Shown here: positions 8,409-17,693 of the stretch, piece after piece | Position numbering within the stretch: the stretch's first letter is position 1 | How the letters are laid out: every line of letters begins with the position of its first letter | From: Flavobacterium endophyticum | Lineage (GTDB): Bacteria > Bacteroidota > Bacteroidia > Flavobacteriales > Flavobacteriaceae | DNA: 64,000 nucleotides | Reading direction: 5' to 3' | Assembly (NCBI RefSeq): GCF_003634455.1 | Contig: NZ_RBLC01000001.1 | Location: 124,001-188,000 of the forward strand | The notes under the pieces: model-generated | Database searches by the model: none | Seen by the model: only the letters and a program-made list of their open reading frames with translations | Told to the model about the DNA's origin: nothing | Program-made: the position numbers and the translations under genes

Positions 8409-9170
8409 TTGAGATATTTCATCGAATTCGCGTATAACGGAAAAAATTATCACGGATGGCAACAGCAGCCCAATGCTCCTTCTGTTCAAGAAACATTAGG
8501 CAAGGCGCTTTCTGTCTTGCTCAGAGATACGATAGAAATTATGGGAGCCGGGAGGACTGATACTGGTGTTCATGCCAAGCAGATGTTTGCACATTTTGAT
8601 GTGGAAAATTCGTTAGACATTAATTTTTTAAAAGCAAAGCTGAATTCTTATCTTCCAAAAGACATTGCCATCATCCATATTCATTCTGTAAGTGACGATG
8701 CACATGCTCGTTTTGATGCTGTGAAACGTACGTATGAATATCATATCAATACTATAAAGGATGTCTTTGAGGAACAGCACAGCTGGTATTTCCACCAAAA
8801 ACTGGATATTGAAAAGATGAATCAAGCTGCAAAAATTCTTTTTGAGTTTAGCGATTTCCAATGTTTTTCAAAGGTAAATACCGATGTCAAGACGTTTCAA
8901 TGCAAAATCATGGAAGCGGATTGGAAACAAAATGACAATAAGCTAATTTTCACGATTGCAGCAGATCGCTTTCTCCGAAACATGGTCCGCGCTATTGTAG
9001 GCACCTTGGTAGAAGTCGGAATTGGAAAAACAAGTTTGGAAGATTTCAGGAAAATCATCGAAAGTAAAGATCGAAATCAAGCAGGGCCTTCTGCTCCGGC
9101 ACACGGCCTGTTTTTGACAAAAGTAGAATATCCTTATATTTACAGCAACGAGCCCGCTGACAAAAAATAG
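8409..9170 (+). CDS. truA: tRNA pseudouridine(38-40) synthase TruA
   Basis: A 253-residue enzyme that converts uridines 38, 39 and 40 of the tRNA anticodon stem to pseudouridine. The family opening MRYFIEFAYNGKNYHGWQ is complete. The catalytic Asp51 sits in the motif GAGRTDTGVHA. FLRNMVRAIVGTLVEVG is the C-terminal conserved helix. The start codon is TTG: the protein family begins exactly here and no upstream ATG is in frame. It heads an operon with the ABC exporter gene, which starts 15 bases after its stop. Confidence 0.97.
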   Translation: MRYFIEFAYNGKNYHGWQQQPNAPSVQETLGKALSVLLRDTIEIMGAGRTDTGVHAKQMFAHFDVENSLDINFLKAKLNSYLPKDIAIIHIHSVSDDAHARFDAVKRTYEYHINTIKDVFEEQHSWYFHQKLDIEKMNQAAKILFEFSDFQCFSKVNTDVKTFQCKIMEADWKQNDNKLIFTIAADRFLRNMVRAIVGTLVEVGIGKTSLEDFRKIIESKDRNQAGPSAPAHGLFLTKVEYPYIYSNEPADKK

Positions 9171-9184
9171 CCTCAAATAAAGCA

Positions 9185-10933
9185 ATGAAAGCATCAGATA
9201 CCAAAATATTTAAACGAATAATGGAGTACACAAAACCGTACAAATCCCGATACTATTGGGTTATTGTGTTTGCGGTTACCTTGTCGATTTTTGCGGCACT
9301 CCGTCCCTATTTATTAAAACAAACAGTCGACAGCTACATACAAAAAGAAGATGCCACAGGTTTGCTATACTTCATCCTTTTGATGGCAGGAGCCTTGATC
9401 GTAGAGGTTGTCTCTCAATTTTATTTTGTCTTTCTTGCCAACTGGCTCGGACAAGACATCATCAGGGATATTCGCGTAAAGCTTTTCAACCACCTGATGA
9501 GCTTTAAGATGAAATATTTCGACAATGAACCTGTCGGAAAGCTCGTAACCCGCTCCGTTTTCGATATTGAATCTATTTCTAAAATTTTCAGCCAAGGATT
9601 GTTTATGATCATAAGCGACCTGCTGAAAATGGTTGTCGTACTGCTCTTTATGTTCTACATGAACTGGAAGCTTACGATTATCGTCATGTGTGCTATGCCT
9701 GTTTTGGTCTATGCGACACGTGTTTTCCAAAAAAAGATGCAGGTTGCTTTTGAAGAAGTACGAACGCAGATTGCCAACCTGAATACGTTTGTACAAGAGC
9801 GCGTGACCGGAATGAAAATCGTACAGCTTTTTTCAAGAGAAGACATTGAATATGAAAAGTTCAAGATAATCAATGATAAGCATAAAAAAGCGTGGATCAA
9901 AAACGTTTGGTACAACTCGATCTTCTTCCCGATTGCCGATATTGTTTCGTCTATTTCGCTAGGATTGGTCGTATGGTACGGCGGACTGAATATTTTGGCA
10001 GGAAATGGCTCGACAACGTTTGGAGACTTATTTTCATACACTATGTTTATCGGAATGCTTTACAATCCTTTACGTCAGATTGCGGATAAATTTAATGAGA
10101 TGCAGATGGGAATGATTGCCGCAAACCGCGTTTTTGAAGTTTTAGACACCGAAGGACATATCCAAGACAAAGGAAAAGTTACAGCTCCAACTTTCAAAGG
10201 AAATATTGATTTTAAGGATGTGCATTTCAGTTACACTGGCAAAGAAGATGTCTTAAAAGGCATCAATATTCATGTAGAAGAAGGGGAAACTATCGCCATC
10301 GTGGGGGCCACTGGAGCAGGAAAATCAACCATCATAAACCTACTGAATCGTTTTTATGAAATCAATGGAGGCGAGATTCTTATTGATGGTACCGACATAC
10401 GAGATTTCACTCTAAAAAGTCTTAGGAATCAGATTGCTGTCGTATTGCAAGATGTTTTCCTTTTTGCAGATACGATACACAACAATATCACTCTCGAAAA
10501 TCCGAATATTTCTAGAGAAGATGTTATCAAGGCGGCAAAAGAAATCGGAGTGCATGATTTCATCATGACACTGCCGCACGGCTATGATTATAACGTAAAA
10601 GAACGTGGCGTAATGCTGTCTTCTGGTCAACGCCAATTGATAGCTTTTTTAAGAGCTTTTGTTAGCAACCCAAGCATTTTGATTTTGGACGAAGCGACTT
10701 CATCTATCGATTCGTATTCTGAAGATTTGATCCAAAGAGCAACAGAAACCATCACCAAAGGCAGGACATCAATCGTAATAGCGCATCGTTTAGCAACTAT
10801 CGTCAATGCCGACAAGATTATCGTCATGGAAAAAGGAAATGTTGTAGAACAAGGAACGCATTATGAATTGATCAACAAAACGGAAGGTTATTATAAAAAT
10901 CTCTACTACTCACAATTTGCAGTAGAAAGCTAA
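9185..10933 (+). CDS. ABC exporter, fused membrane and ATPase domains (MsbA-like)
   Basis: A 582-residue half-transporter that would work as a homodimer or heterodimer. The N-terminal half has six membrane helices (ABC type 1 exporter fold). The C-terminal half is the nucleotide-binding domain, with Walker A GATGAGKST near residue 374, Q-loop VVLQDVFLF, signature LSSGQRQ near 478 and Walker B ILILDEAT near 498, then the switch His in AHRLAT. The family moves lipids, peptides or drugs outward; the substrate here cannot be read. It lies 15 bases after truA and 9 bases before a small membrane protein gene, so the three are probably co-transcribed. Confidence 0.95.
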   Translation: MKASDTKIFKRIMEYTKPYKSRYYWVIVFAVTLSIFAALRPYLLKQTVDSYIQKEDATGLLYFILLMAGALIVEVVSQFYFVFLANWLGQDIIRDIRVKLFNHLMSFKMKYFDNEPVGKLVTRSVFDIESISKIFSQGLFMIISDLLKMVVVLLFMFYMNWKLTIIVMCAMPVLVYATRVFQKKMQVAFEEVRTQIANLNTFVQERVTGMKIVQLFSREDIEYEKFKIINDKHKKAWIKNVWYNSIFFPIADIVSSISLGLVVWYGGLNILAGNGSTTFGDLFSYTMFIGMLYNPLRQIADKFNEMQMGMIAANRVFEVLDTEGHIQDKGKVTAPTFKGNIDFKDVHFSYTGKEDVLKGINIHVEEGETIAIVGATGAGKSTIINLLNRFYEINGGEILIDGTDIRDFTLKSLRNQIAVVLQDVFLFADTIHNNITLENPNISREDVIKAAKEIGVHDFIMTLPHGYDYNVKERGVMLSSGQRQLIAFLRAFVSNPSILILDEATSSIDSYSEDLIQRATETITKGRTSIVIAHRLATIVNADKIIVMEKGNVVEQGTHYELINKTEGYYKNLYYSQFAVES

Positions 10934-10942
10934 AAGAAAGCC

Positions 10943-11233
10943 ATGAAATTATTTTTCAAACTTCTTTTTATAGTAATCGTATTAGAGATTATAATCACGA
11001 TATTCTGTACGTTTATCATGGAAGAGACTTCCAGTCGACTTTTAAAAAGCATTTGCAGTTTGCTGATTATATTTCTAAGCTTTCCGATTTATATTATCGA
11101 TAAAAGCTATCCATTTTATGCGCAAGGTTCTGCTAATTTCGGCTTGATGCTTATGCTGATCAATGTAGTATTGCAGACATTAATTTTATACGGGTTCATT
11201 AGAATCGTATCTAAAAAGAAAAACGGATACTAA
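10943..11233 (+). CDS. Small membrane protein of unknown function
   Basis: A 96-residue hydrophobic protein I cannot assign to a family. Three membrane segments are likely: LFFKLLFIVIVLEIIITIF near the N-terminus, SICSLLIIFLSFPIYII in the middle, and LMLMLINVVLQTLILYGFI near the C-terminus. The tail is basic (VSKKKNGY). It begins nine bases after the ABC exporter gene and is probably translated from the same transcript. Nothing in the sequence shows whether it works with the transporter. Confidence 0.75.
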   Translation: MKLFFKLLFIVIVLEIIITIFCTFIMEETSSRLLKSICSLLIIFLSFPIYIIDKSYPFYAQGSANFGLMLMLINVVLQTLILYGFIRIVSKKKNGY

Positions 11234-11329
11234 CAAGGCTTGTGGAAACTTTGCAACTCCGAAACTTTTCCATGACCAAATAATTAACTATTTTCGTACT
11301 CTCAAATAACAAGAAAAAATTATATTCTA

Positions 11330-12718
11330 ATGAAATACGATATTATTGTTTTAGGAAGCGGTCCTGGCGGTTATGTAACAGCCATCAGAGCAGCGCAATT
11401 AGGCTTTAAAGTTGCCATAATCGAAAAAGAAAATCTGGGCGGTATTTGCTTGAACTGGGGATGTATCCCAACCAAAGCGTTGTTAAAATCAGCACAGGTT
11501 TTTGATTACCTAAAACATGCTTCTGACTATGGCTTGACCATTGAAAAATTTGACAAAGACTTTAATGCCGTAATCTCACGTTCGCGCGGTGTTGCTGACG
11601 GAATGAGCAAAGGCATCCAGTTTTTGATGAAAAAGAACAAAATCGACGTTATTGAAGGTACTGGAAAAGTAAAAGCCGGAAAGAAAATCGACGTTGTTGG
11701 CAAAGACGGAAAAACTACAGAATATGATGCCGACCATATCATCATTGCAACTGGAGCTCGCTCTCGCGAATTGCCAAACTTGCCACAAGACGGCAAAAAA
11801 GTGATCGGATACCGCCAAGCGATGTCGTTGTCTGAACAGCCAAAATCAATGATTGTTGTAGGTTCTGGAGCGATCGGAGTTGAATTTGCGCATTTTTACA
11901 ATGCAATGGGAACTGAGGTTACTATTGTTGAATTTATGCCAAATGTAGTTCCTGTAGAAGACGAGGATATCTCAAAACAATTTGAGCGCTCTTTGAAAAA
12001 AGCAGGTATCAAAGTGATGACCAATGCTTCTGTTGAAAAAGTAGATACTTCTGGAAACGGCGTAAAAGCTACCGTGAAAACCGCTAAAGGAGAAGAAATT
12101 CTTGAAGCTGATATCGTACTTTCTGCTGTCGGAATCAAATCGAATATTGAAAATATCGGTCTTGAAGAAGTTGGAATTGCAACTGACAGAGATAAAATCT
12201 TAGTAAATTCTTACTACCAAACGAATATTCCTGGTTACTATGCTATCGGAGATGTAGTTCCTGGACAAGCCTTGGCACACGTTGCTTCTGCAGAAGGAAT
12301 TCTTTGTGTTGAAAAAATCGCTGGCCTTCATGTAGAGCCTCTAGATTACGGAAACGTTCCTGGCTGTACGTATGCGACTCCAGAAATCGCTTCTGTTGGT
12401 TTGACAGAAAAACAAGCTAGAGAAAAAGGCTATGAATTGAAAATCGGTAAATTCCCTTTCTCAGCTTCTGGAAAAGCTAAAGCGGCCGGAACTCCTGATG
12501 GTTTCGTAAAAGTAATCTTTGATGCTAAATATGGCGAATGGTTAGGATGCCACATGATTGGTTCAGGCGTTACCGATATGATTGCCGAAGCTGTCGTAGC
12601 TAGAAAATTAGAAACTACAGGTCATGAAATCATCAAGTCGATTCACCCACACCCAACTATGAGCGAGGCGATCATGGAAGCTGCTGCCGATGCTTATGGA
12701 GAGGTAATCCACTTATAA
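11330..12718 (+). CDS. lpdA: Dihydrolipoyl dehydrogenase (E3)
   Basis: A 462-residue FAD- and NAD-dependent flavoenzyme that reoxidises dihydrolipoamide in the pyruvate and 2-oxoglutarate dehydrogenase and glycine cleavage complexes. The FAD-binding motif GSGPGG is at 9-14. The redox disulfide pair Cys40/Cys45 lies in GGICLNWGCIPTK. The NAD-binding motif VGSGAIGVEF is in the middle. The C-terminal dimer-interface motif HPHPTMSEA, with the catalytic His and nearby Glu, is complete. It is a monocistronic gene ending before a strong terminator. A weak -7-like TATTTTCG sits at 11289-11296, but no confident promoter could be assigned. Confidence 0.97.
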   Translation: MKYDIIVLGSGPGGYVTAIRAAQLGFKVAIIEKENLGGICLNWGCIPTKALLKSAQVFDYLKHASDYGLTIEKFDKDFNAVISRSRGVADGMSKGIQFLMKKNKIDVIEGTGKVKAGKKIDVVGKDGKTTEYDADHIIIATGARSRELPNLPQDGKKVIGYRQAMSLSEQPKSMIVVGSGAIGVEFAHFYNAMGTEVTIVEFMPNVVPVEDEDISKQFERSLKKAGIKVMTNASVEKVDTSGNGVKATVKTAKGEEILEADIVLSAVGIKSNIENIGLEEVGIATDRDKILVNSYYQTNIPGYYAIGDVVPGQALAHVASAEGILCVEKIAGLHVEPLDYGNVPGCTYATPEIASVGLTEKQAREKGYELKIGKFPFSASGKAKAAGTPDGFVKVIFDAKYGEWLGCHMIGSGVTDMIAEAVVARKLETTGHEIIKSIHPHPTMSEAIMEAAADAYGEVIHL

Positions 12719-12761
12719 AATTTCAGATTGCAGATTTTAGATTTGCAGGAAGAACAAAATA

Positions 12762-12797
12762 AAAAAAGCCGTTTTGAAATTCAAAACGGCTTTTTTG
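12762..12797. terminator. Bidirectional terminator after lpdA
   Basis: AAAAAGCCGTTTTGA pairs with TCAAAACGGCTTTTT around a three-base loop. It is flanked by A and T tracts and serves lpdA (+) and the outer membrane barrel gene (-), which stops at 12817. Confidence 0.92.
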
Positions 12798-12816
12798 TGT
12801 TTTATATATATACCTA

Positions 12817-13443
12817 CTAATAAAGCAAAAAGTTGATTCCTATATTGAAAGCGCTTCTTGAATTGGTAATTTGGTCTCCATCATTATTTTTAAAAACTTC
12901 GGCAATCCCGCCCTGTCCTTCATATTCGATAAAAAACTTAAGCTTGTCCGATACTGGAATTTTTACACCTATTCCAAAGGCAATACCGCCATCCACTGTA
13001 TTAAAACTATCCTTTAGGTCAGAATCAAGCTCCGTATCTTTTGCACTCATCAAAAAGCCAATGTAAGGCCCAAAGTTTAAATACCAATTTCTCTTGCTTC
13101 CGAAATGCCATCCTGCCATTACCGGAACCGTAATATAATCTACATTGATATCTGTTCTCACAAATCTAGATCCACCAGGACCTACAACTGGAATAAGGTC
13201 ATTGTCCCATCCTTTTCTGTCATAGATGAATTTAGCTTTGATGCTCCATCGATCAGAAAAATAATAATCTGCCGTAGCGCCTAAATTGAAATTGATACTT
13301 GGATCAGCTGAGTCATAGGTCGTGCTGATATTGGAACTGTTCAAGCCTATGCCCAAACCAAATTCCAATTTCCCTTTGTCTTGTGCTGTGGAGGTAAAAA
13401 TGAAGCCCAAGATAGCCATTGAGGTAATTAATGTTCTTTTCAT
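12817..13443 (-). CDS. Outer membrane beta-barrel protein
   Basis: A 208-residue protein with a signal peptide (MKRTLITSMAILGFIFTSTAQ). The rest alternates short amphipathic strands ending in aromatic residues, for example YITVPVMAGWHF, WYLNFGPYIGFLMSA and KFFIEYEGQGG. It ends in a typical barrel C-terminus (FNIGINFLLY). This fits the OMP_b-brl families annotated as PorT-like or porin-family proteins in Bacteroidota. The role is not known; it is too small for a general diffusion porin of classical type. It has its own well-formed promoter upstream. Confidence 0.85.
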   Translation of the reverse strand: MKRTLITSMAILGFIFTSTAQDKGKLEFGLGIGLNSSNISTTYDSADPSINFNLGATADYYFSDRWSIKAKFIYDRKGWDNDLIPVVGPGGSRFVRTDINVDYITVPVMAGWHFGSKRNWYLNFGPYIGFLMSAKDTELDSDLKDSFNTVDGGIAFGIGVKIPVSDKLKFFIEYEGQGGIAEVFKNNDGDQITNSRSAFNIGINFLLY

Positions 13444-13459
13444 AAAGTTTGTTTTTACG

Positions 13460-13493
13460 CAAACATAAAGAATAAATTAGAACTGTATATCAA
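13460..13493 (-). promoter_or_regulatory. Promoter of the outer membrane barrel gene
   Basis: On the minus strand, TTG (13493-13491) and TATGTTTG (13467-13460) are 23 bases apart, matching the Bacteroidota -33/-7 consensus and spacing. The ATG is 16 bases downstream of the -7 element. Confidence 0.75.
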
Positions 13494-13519
13494 ATAACTA
13501 TGAAATTTATCTCGGAAAA

Positions 13520-14644
13520 TTATATGGTTTTCAAAGCCTCAATTAGCAGGTCGATGTCTTCTTTTGTATTAAAATGGCTCAAAGAAATCCGCAGGCTGGG
13601 CTTTTTAATATCTTCTTCTGAAAGCATTTCTTTCAACACATGCGAAGGTTTGATACTTCCTGACTGGCAGGCGCTTCCTCTTGAAACAGCAATTCCTTTC
13701 ATGTCGAGGCTAAAAAGAATCATAGCCGTTTTTTCTTCAGAAAAAGGCAATAGCACATTGATTATATTATAAAAACCGTCAAGATTTCCATTAATTTTAA
13801 AATTAGGAAAATAAAGCCGCAGTTGCTCAACAAAATAGTTTTTGATGGATAAAATATGCTTTCTTTCCGCATCTAAATTTTCATACGAAAGTTCCAAAGC
13901 TTTTGCCATTCCAGCAATATTATGGATGGCCTCTGTTCCGGCGCGAAGTCCTTTTTCTTGTTCACCGCCAAAAATCATCGGCTGTAATCCTGAATTTTTT
14001 CTGATAAAAGCAAAGCCAATCCCCTTCGGTCCGTGGAATTTATGAGCGCTGGCAACGATAAAATCTACTTCTGTCTTTTGCAGGTCGATTTCTGTTTTTC
14101 CTATAGACTGTATGGTATCGGAATGAAAAAAGGCCTTATATTGTTTACAAAGTCTTGCCGTTTTTTCGATATCGAGAATAGTTCCTGTCTCATTATTTAC
14201 GTGCATCAATGAAACTAACGTCGGAATTTCTTGCGAAAGCAATTCTACTAAATGATTGATATCAATCTCTCCATTCGATTTCAGATTGACATAATCTACT
14301 TGAATAGCATATTCTTCCTGCAATGCTAAAACAGAATTCAGCACCGCATGATGCTCGATTTTGCTTGTGATAATTCTTTTTATTTTTAAATCTTCGACTG
14401 CAGAACGAAGAATCCAATTATCGGCTTCTGTGCCGCCAGAGGTAAAAATAATTTCCTGAGCCGTCGCATTGAGCTGTTTGGCAATTAATTTTCTTGAAGA
14501 TTCGAGTATGTTTTTGGCCGTTCTTCCAAAACTGTGGGTTGATGAAGGATTTCCATAATCTTCCTGCATCACGCGAGTTATTTCTTGGATAACTTCTGGT
14601 CGCAAGGCTGTTGTGGAAGCATTATCGAGATATACATTTTTCAT
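13520..14644 (-). CDS. Cysteine desulfurase family protein (IscS/NifS-like)
   Basis: A 374-residue PLP enzyme of aminotransferase class V. It would take sulfur from L-cysteine as a persulfide for Fe-S cluster assembly or tRNA thiolation. The PLP-binding Lys202 lies in SAHKFHGPKG, and the persulfide-forming Cys326 lies in SRGSACQSGS. The N-terminal YLDNASTTALRPEV and the segment GGTEADNW are also family hallmarks. The mobile Cys loop places it in the IscS/NifS group rather than the SufS group, but the biological partner is not visible because no iscU or suf gene is nearby. It lies 27 bases upstream of nothing else on its strand, so it is probably a single-gene unit. Confidence 0.92.
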   Translation of the reverse strand: MKNVYLDNASTTALRPEVIQEITRVMQEDYGNPSSTHSFGRTAKNILESSRKLIAKQLNATAQEIIFTSGGTEADNWILRSAVEDLKIKRIITSKIEHHAVLNSVLALQEEYAIQVDYVNLKSNGEIDINHLVELLSQEIPTLVSLMHVNNETGTILDIEKTARLCKQYKAFFHSDTIQSIGKTEIDLQKTEVDFIVASAHKFHGPKGIGFAFIRKNSGLQPMIFGGEQEKGLRAGTEAIHNIAGMAKALELSYENLDAERKHILSIKNYFVEQLRLYFPNFKINGNLDGFYNIINVLLPFSEEKTAMILFSLDMKGIAVSRGSACQSGSIKPSHVLKEMLSEEDIKKPSLRISLSHFNTKEDIDLLIEALKTI

Positions 14645-14671
14645 GATACAAAAGTCGTGATATAAAATGAA

Positions 14672-15586
14672 TTACAAAATATCTTTGGCTTGCAGTTCTT
14701 TTGGCTTTGACTTAAAAATATGCTTGCTGTTGAAAACAATAATCGAAAGCAATATCAGAGAATAGGCTATAATCTGAAAAGGGGTAATTTCTTCTTTGTA
14801 ATAAAAAATGGCTAGGAAAAAGTTGATCAGCGGATTAATATAAAGCAAAATCCCTACTGTAGAAGAATTAACTCCTTTTAAGGCATATAAGTTCAGGAAC
14901 AGCGGTATAATCGTAAACAGGACAACGATAATTACCAAAAAGAAATAAAAATCAAATGCTGTGGGAACTTCGGAACTATAAAAAGGATAAAACGGCAAAA
15001 GAATGATGGCCGTGGTCGTTAATTGCAGCGTTAGCAATAAAAACTTATCGATTGCCGTGTTTTTTCGCTGTGAGACAAGATACAAAGCATACGTGGCAGC
15101 CACAATCAAGCTGTAAAAAATATCCATAAAATGATTAAACGACAGCAGAACACAGCTAAAGATACTCAAACCAACAGCTGTCCATTGCCATTTGTTTAAT
15201 TTTTCCTTTAGGATAAAATAGGCAAAAACAGTCGTCAGGATCGGACAGACGAGATAGGCAAATGAAGCCGCCTTCACACTCACATGGTTCATAACGTAGA
15301 TAAAAAAGAACCAATTGGCAGATAAAAGCAAGGAGCCTCCTAATGTGAGAAGGACAACGTTTCTTTTTTGAACCGGCGACATGAGTTTGAAGTTTTCCTT
15401 CGTTTCTTTCAAGGTTTTTCTTCTAAAAAAAAGATTGATTCCCATCATCAAGACGACACAAAGGAATACCCTATAAAACAAAATATCTAAGGACGGATAA
15501 TTATGTAATGGCTTTAAAGCCAGACTGAAAAATCCCCAGATTATAAAGGCCGTAATCGCCGCCAAATAGTATTTTGAAAGTCTCAT
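14672..15586 (-). CDS. EamA/RarD-type drug-metabolite transporter family permease
   Basis: A 304-residue inner membrane protein with about ten hydrophobic helices arranged as two EamA repeats. The opening AAITAFIIWGFFSLALKPLHNYPSLDILFYRVFLCVVLM resembles the RarD branch, which has a WG motif in helix 1 and an E/D-I-L-x-x-R segment in helix 2. Substrates of RarD-like permeases are poorly defined. The ATG at 15586 is chosen because the permease alignment starts there; an upstream in-frame ATG at 15625 would add 13 residues with no family match. It is on the same strand as the PUL MFS gene, 78 bases downstream of it. Confidence 0.85.
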   Translation of the reverse strand: MRLSKYYLAAITAFIIWGFFSLALKPLHNYPSLDILFYRVFLCVVLMMGINLFFRRKTLKETKENFKLMSPVQKRNVVLLTLGGSLLLSANWFFFIYVMNHVSVKAASFAYLVCPILTTVFAYFILKEKLNKWQWTAVGLSIFSCVLLSFNHFMDIFYSLIVAATYALYLVSQRKNTAIDKFLLLTLQLTTTAIILLPFYPFYSSEVPTAFDFYFFLVIIVVLFTIIPLFLNLYALKGVNSSTVGILLYINPLINFFLAIFYYKEEITPFQIIAYSLILLSIIVFNSKHIFKSKPKELQAKDIL

Positions 15587-15664
15587 GTAGAAGTAAAAAA
15601 TCCGAAGCAAATGTAGGTAATACAATCTGCTCCGGATTCTTTATTATGAATTCGTTAAGATAAA

Positions 15665-17500
15665 TTAATGTGCTCCTTCGGCTTCGATAGCATCTACATC
15701 TATGTTCTGTCTTTTTAGGATTCCTTTTACCGCAATCGCGAAGAAAGTCAAGTAAGCAAAACAAATCACAGGCACAACATACGAAGCGTGTATTCCGATG
15801 ATATCAGACAATTTTCCTTGGATTGGAGGAATGATTCCACCACCCAAAATCATCATGACCAAGAATGCAGAACCTTGAGCTGTGTATTTTCCTAGACCTG
15901 TAATCGACAATGTAAAAATTGACGGCCACATGATACTGCAAGCTAATCCACCTGCAAGGAAAGCGTAGATCGCTACAGTTCCTGTTGAGAACAATCCGAT
16001 TAGCATAGCAATAACACCCATCATTCCGAACAAGATTAATGTTCTTGCTGGTTTGTTTTTACTAAGGAAGAATACTAAAACTTGCAGCAATACGCAGATT
16101 ACATAATAATACAACGGCGTCATATCTTGCTGCGCAATCGTATTTACTCCTATAATTACTGAGAAAGCAATCAACGGAACAATAATCAAAGCCAATTGTC
16201 TTTTGCTGGCACTTAGGTTAAAAACGCTGATAGCTCCAGCCCAACGGCCAATCATCAAGCTTCCCCAATACATTGAGATATACGGTGCAATTTCTGAAGA
16301 TTGGAAACTTCCGAATTCTGGCAGTTTCAGCAATTCTCCTAAGTTACTACCTACGGCTACTTCTACTCCAACATACGTAAAGATGGCAAGCATACCCAAA
16401 ACCAATTGAGGGTATTTCATGGCACCCCAGCCTTCGTTTTTCTTTTGCGCGCTTCTGTTGGCAAATAAAAGTCCGCCCACAATCACTACCAGAGCTCCAG
16501 AAAGCCAGTACATTCTATATTTTTCAAGAGGATGTCTGATAGCTTTGATTTCTGCATGCTGTGGCTCTACGCTTAATTCTAAAACTTTGATTTCATTTTT
16601 GATTTCTTCAGAAGCGGTAGTTTTTTGCTCTTCAGTAAGTACTTTGTCTTTCTTGATTTTTACCAAATTGTCGCTCAGCTTCTTGATTTCTTTTGTAGTA
16701 GGTTCAATTGATTTTTCAATTTCTACTATTCTTATCGCTTCTGGCGAGTTGTAGCTGTTAAAAACCGGCGCAAACATAATTGCCAATAATCCCGTCATTA
16801 TGATTAATGTCGTCAAAGCTTTGTTTGCTTTTTCCATAGGCTCATCAGAGATTCCCGCTGGTAATTTTTTTGAGAAGTAAAATACGCTGGCCGCAATCAA
16901 GAATAAGATTCCTACGCCTACGTATAATAAAATTACTTTATCTAAACCTAAACCTTTAATCTGGTCGTCGCTAACTGCTGCTGCTGTTCCGAATAAGGCG
17001 AAACCAACGATGATAGGTCCGATTGTAGTTCCAAATGAGTTGATTCCTCCTGCTAAATTCTGACGGCTCGTCCCTGTTTTTGGATCACCCAATAAAACCG
17101 CAAAAGGATTGGCCGCTGTCTGTTGTAACGAAAAGCCTAAAGCCACGATAAACAAACCGACAAGCATTCCGGCGTATACATTCGCTTCAACCGCAATAAT
17201 CATGGCTCCAGCTCCTAAAGCAGAAAATAACAATCCGTAAACGATACTTCTTTTATAGCCCCATTTTCCGACTAAGTCTTTTCCATTTACAGCTCCAAAT
17301 ATAAAAAGCAGCAACGCTCCTAAATAATAAGCCGTATAAAAAGCAAAGTCAATCAGCTGTGACTGAAATTGGTCTAGCGAAAAATAGCTTTTGCAAAAAG
17401 GGATGAAAATACTGTTTCCAGCAGCAATAAATCCCCAAAAGAAAAATACTGTAATCAAAGTATACAGCGCAGGATAATTTGTTTTAGTTTCTGAACTCAT
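15665..17500 (-). CDS. MFS sugar transporter with inserted periplasmic coiled-coil hairpin
   Basis: A 611-residue major facilitator related to the FucP/glucose-galactose permease group. The signature [16 protein letters not shown] is at about 124-140. Helices 1-6 occupy about 10-208. An unusual insert follows: an additional helix at 229-248, a charged coiled-coil loop at about 250-328 rich in Lys and Glu, and another helix at 330-347. The canonical seventh helix follows at 363-384. If the first six helices end in the cytoplasm, the loop faces the periplasm. The usual family length is about 430 residues. It lies 193 bases downstream of the GH43 gene, on the same strand, and probably imports the mono- or disaccharide released by the PUL enzymes. 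Confidence 0.9.
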   Translation of the reverse strand: MSSETKTNYPALYTLITVFFFWGFIAAGNSIFIPFCKSYFSLDQFQSQLIDFAFYTAYYLGALLLFIFGAVNGKDLVGKWGYKRSIVYGLLFSALGAGAMIIAVEANVYAGMLVGLFIVALGFSLQQTAANPFAVLLGDPKTGTSRQNLAGGINSFGTTIGPIIVGFALFGTAAAVSDDQIKGLGLDKVILLYVGVGILFLIAASVFYFSKKLPAGISDEPMEKANKALTTLIIMTGLLAIMFAPVFNSYNSPEAIRIVEIEKSIEPTTKEIKKLSDNLVKIKKDKVLTEEQKTTASEEIKNEIKVLELSVEPQHAEIKAIRHPLEKYRMYWLSGALVVIVGGLLFANRSAQKKNEGWGAMKYPQLVLGMLAIFTYVGVEVAVGSNLGELLKLPEFGSFQSSEIAPYISMYWGSLMIGRWAGAISVFNLSASKRQLALIIVPLIAFSVIIGVNTIAQQDMTPLYYYVICVLLQVLVFFLSKNKPARTLILFGMMGVIAMLIGLFSTGTVAIYAFLAGGLACSIMWPSIFTLSITGLGKYTAQGSAFLVMMILGGGIIPPIQGKLSDIIGIHASYVVPVICFAYLTFFAIAVKGILKRQNIDVDAIEAEGAH

Positions 17501-17693
17501 TTATTAAGATAGTTTAGTTAAAGCAATAAAAAATATGATTGTATTTAAAAAAAAGATTTAATTTTTGATAAATATACATTTATATGAAAACATCGAGCAA
17601 CAGATTACAAGATAGTTATTAACGAAAACGATTTCTTAAGCTGTTTTTTAATCAAAATACAACGTTTGCGAAACCTTTTTTACGCGTTTTTTT

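Noticed and set aside
11289..11296. -7 promoter element of lpdA (TATTTTCG)
   Set aside because: It has one mismatch at an important base and no -33 box at correct spacing, so it was not listed as a feature.
12721..12748. Repeated CAGATT/AGATTT motif after lpdA
   Set aside because: It is a short degenerate run before the lpdA terminator. Similar simple sequence is frequent in Flavobacterium intergenic DNA and no longer structure is present.
17601..17693. LacI-type operators near AACGATTTC and GTTTGCGAAAC between the MFS and GH43 genes
   Set aside because: The palindromes are imperfect and short, and no LacI-family regulator is encoded in the window.
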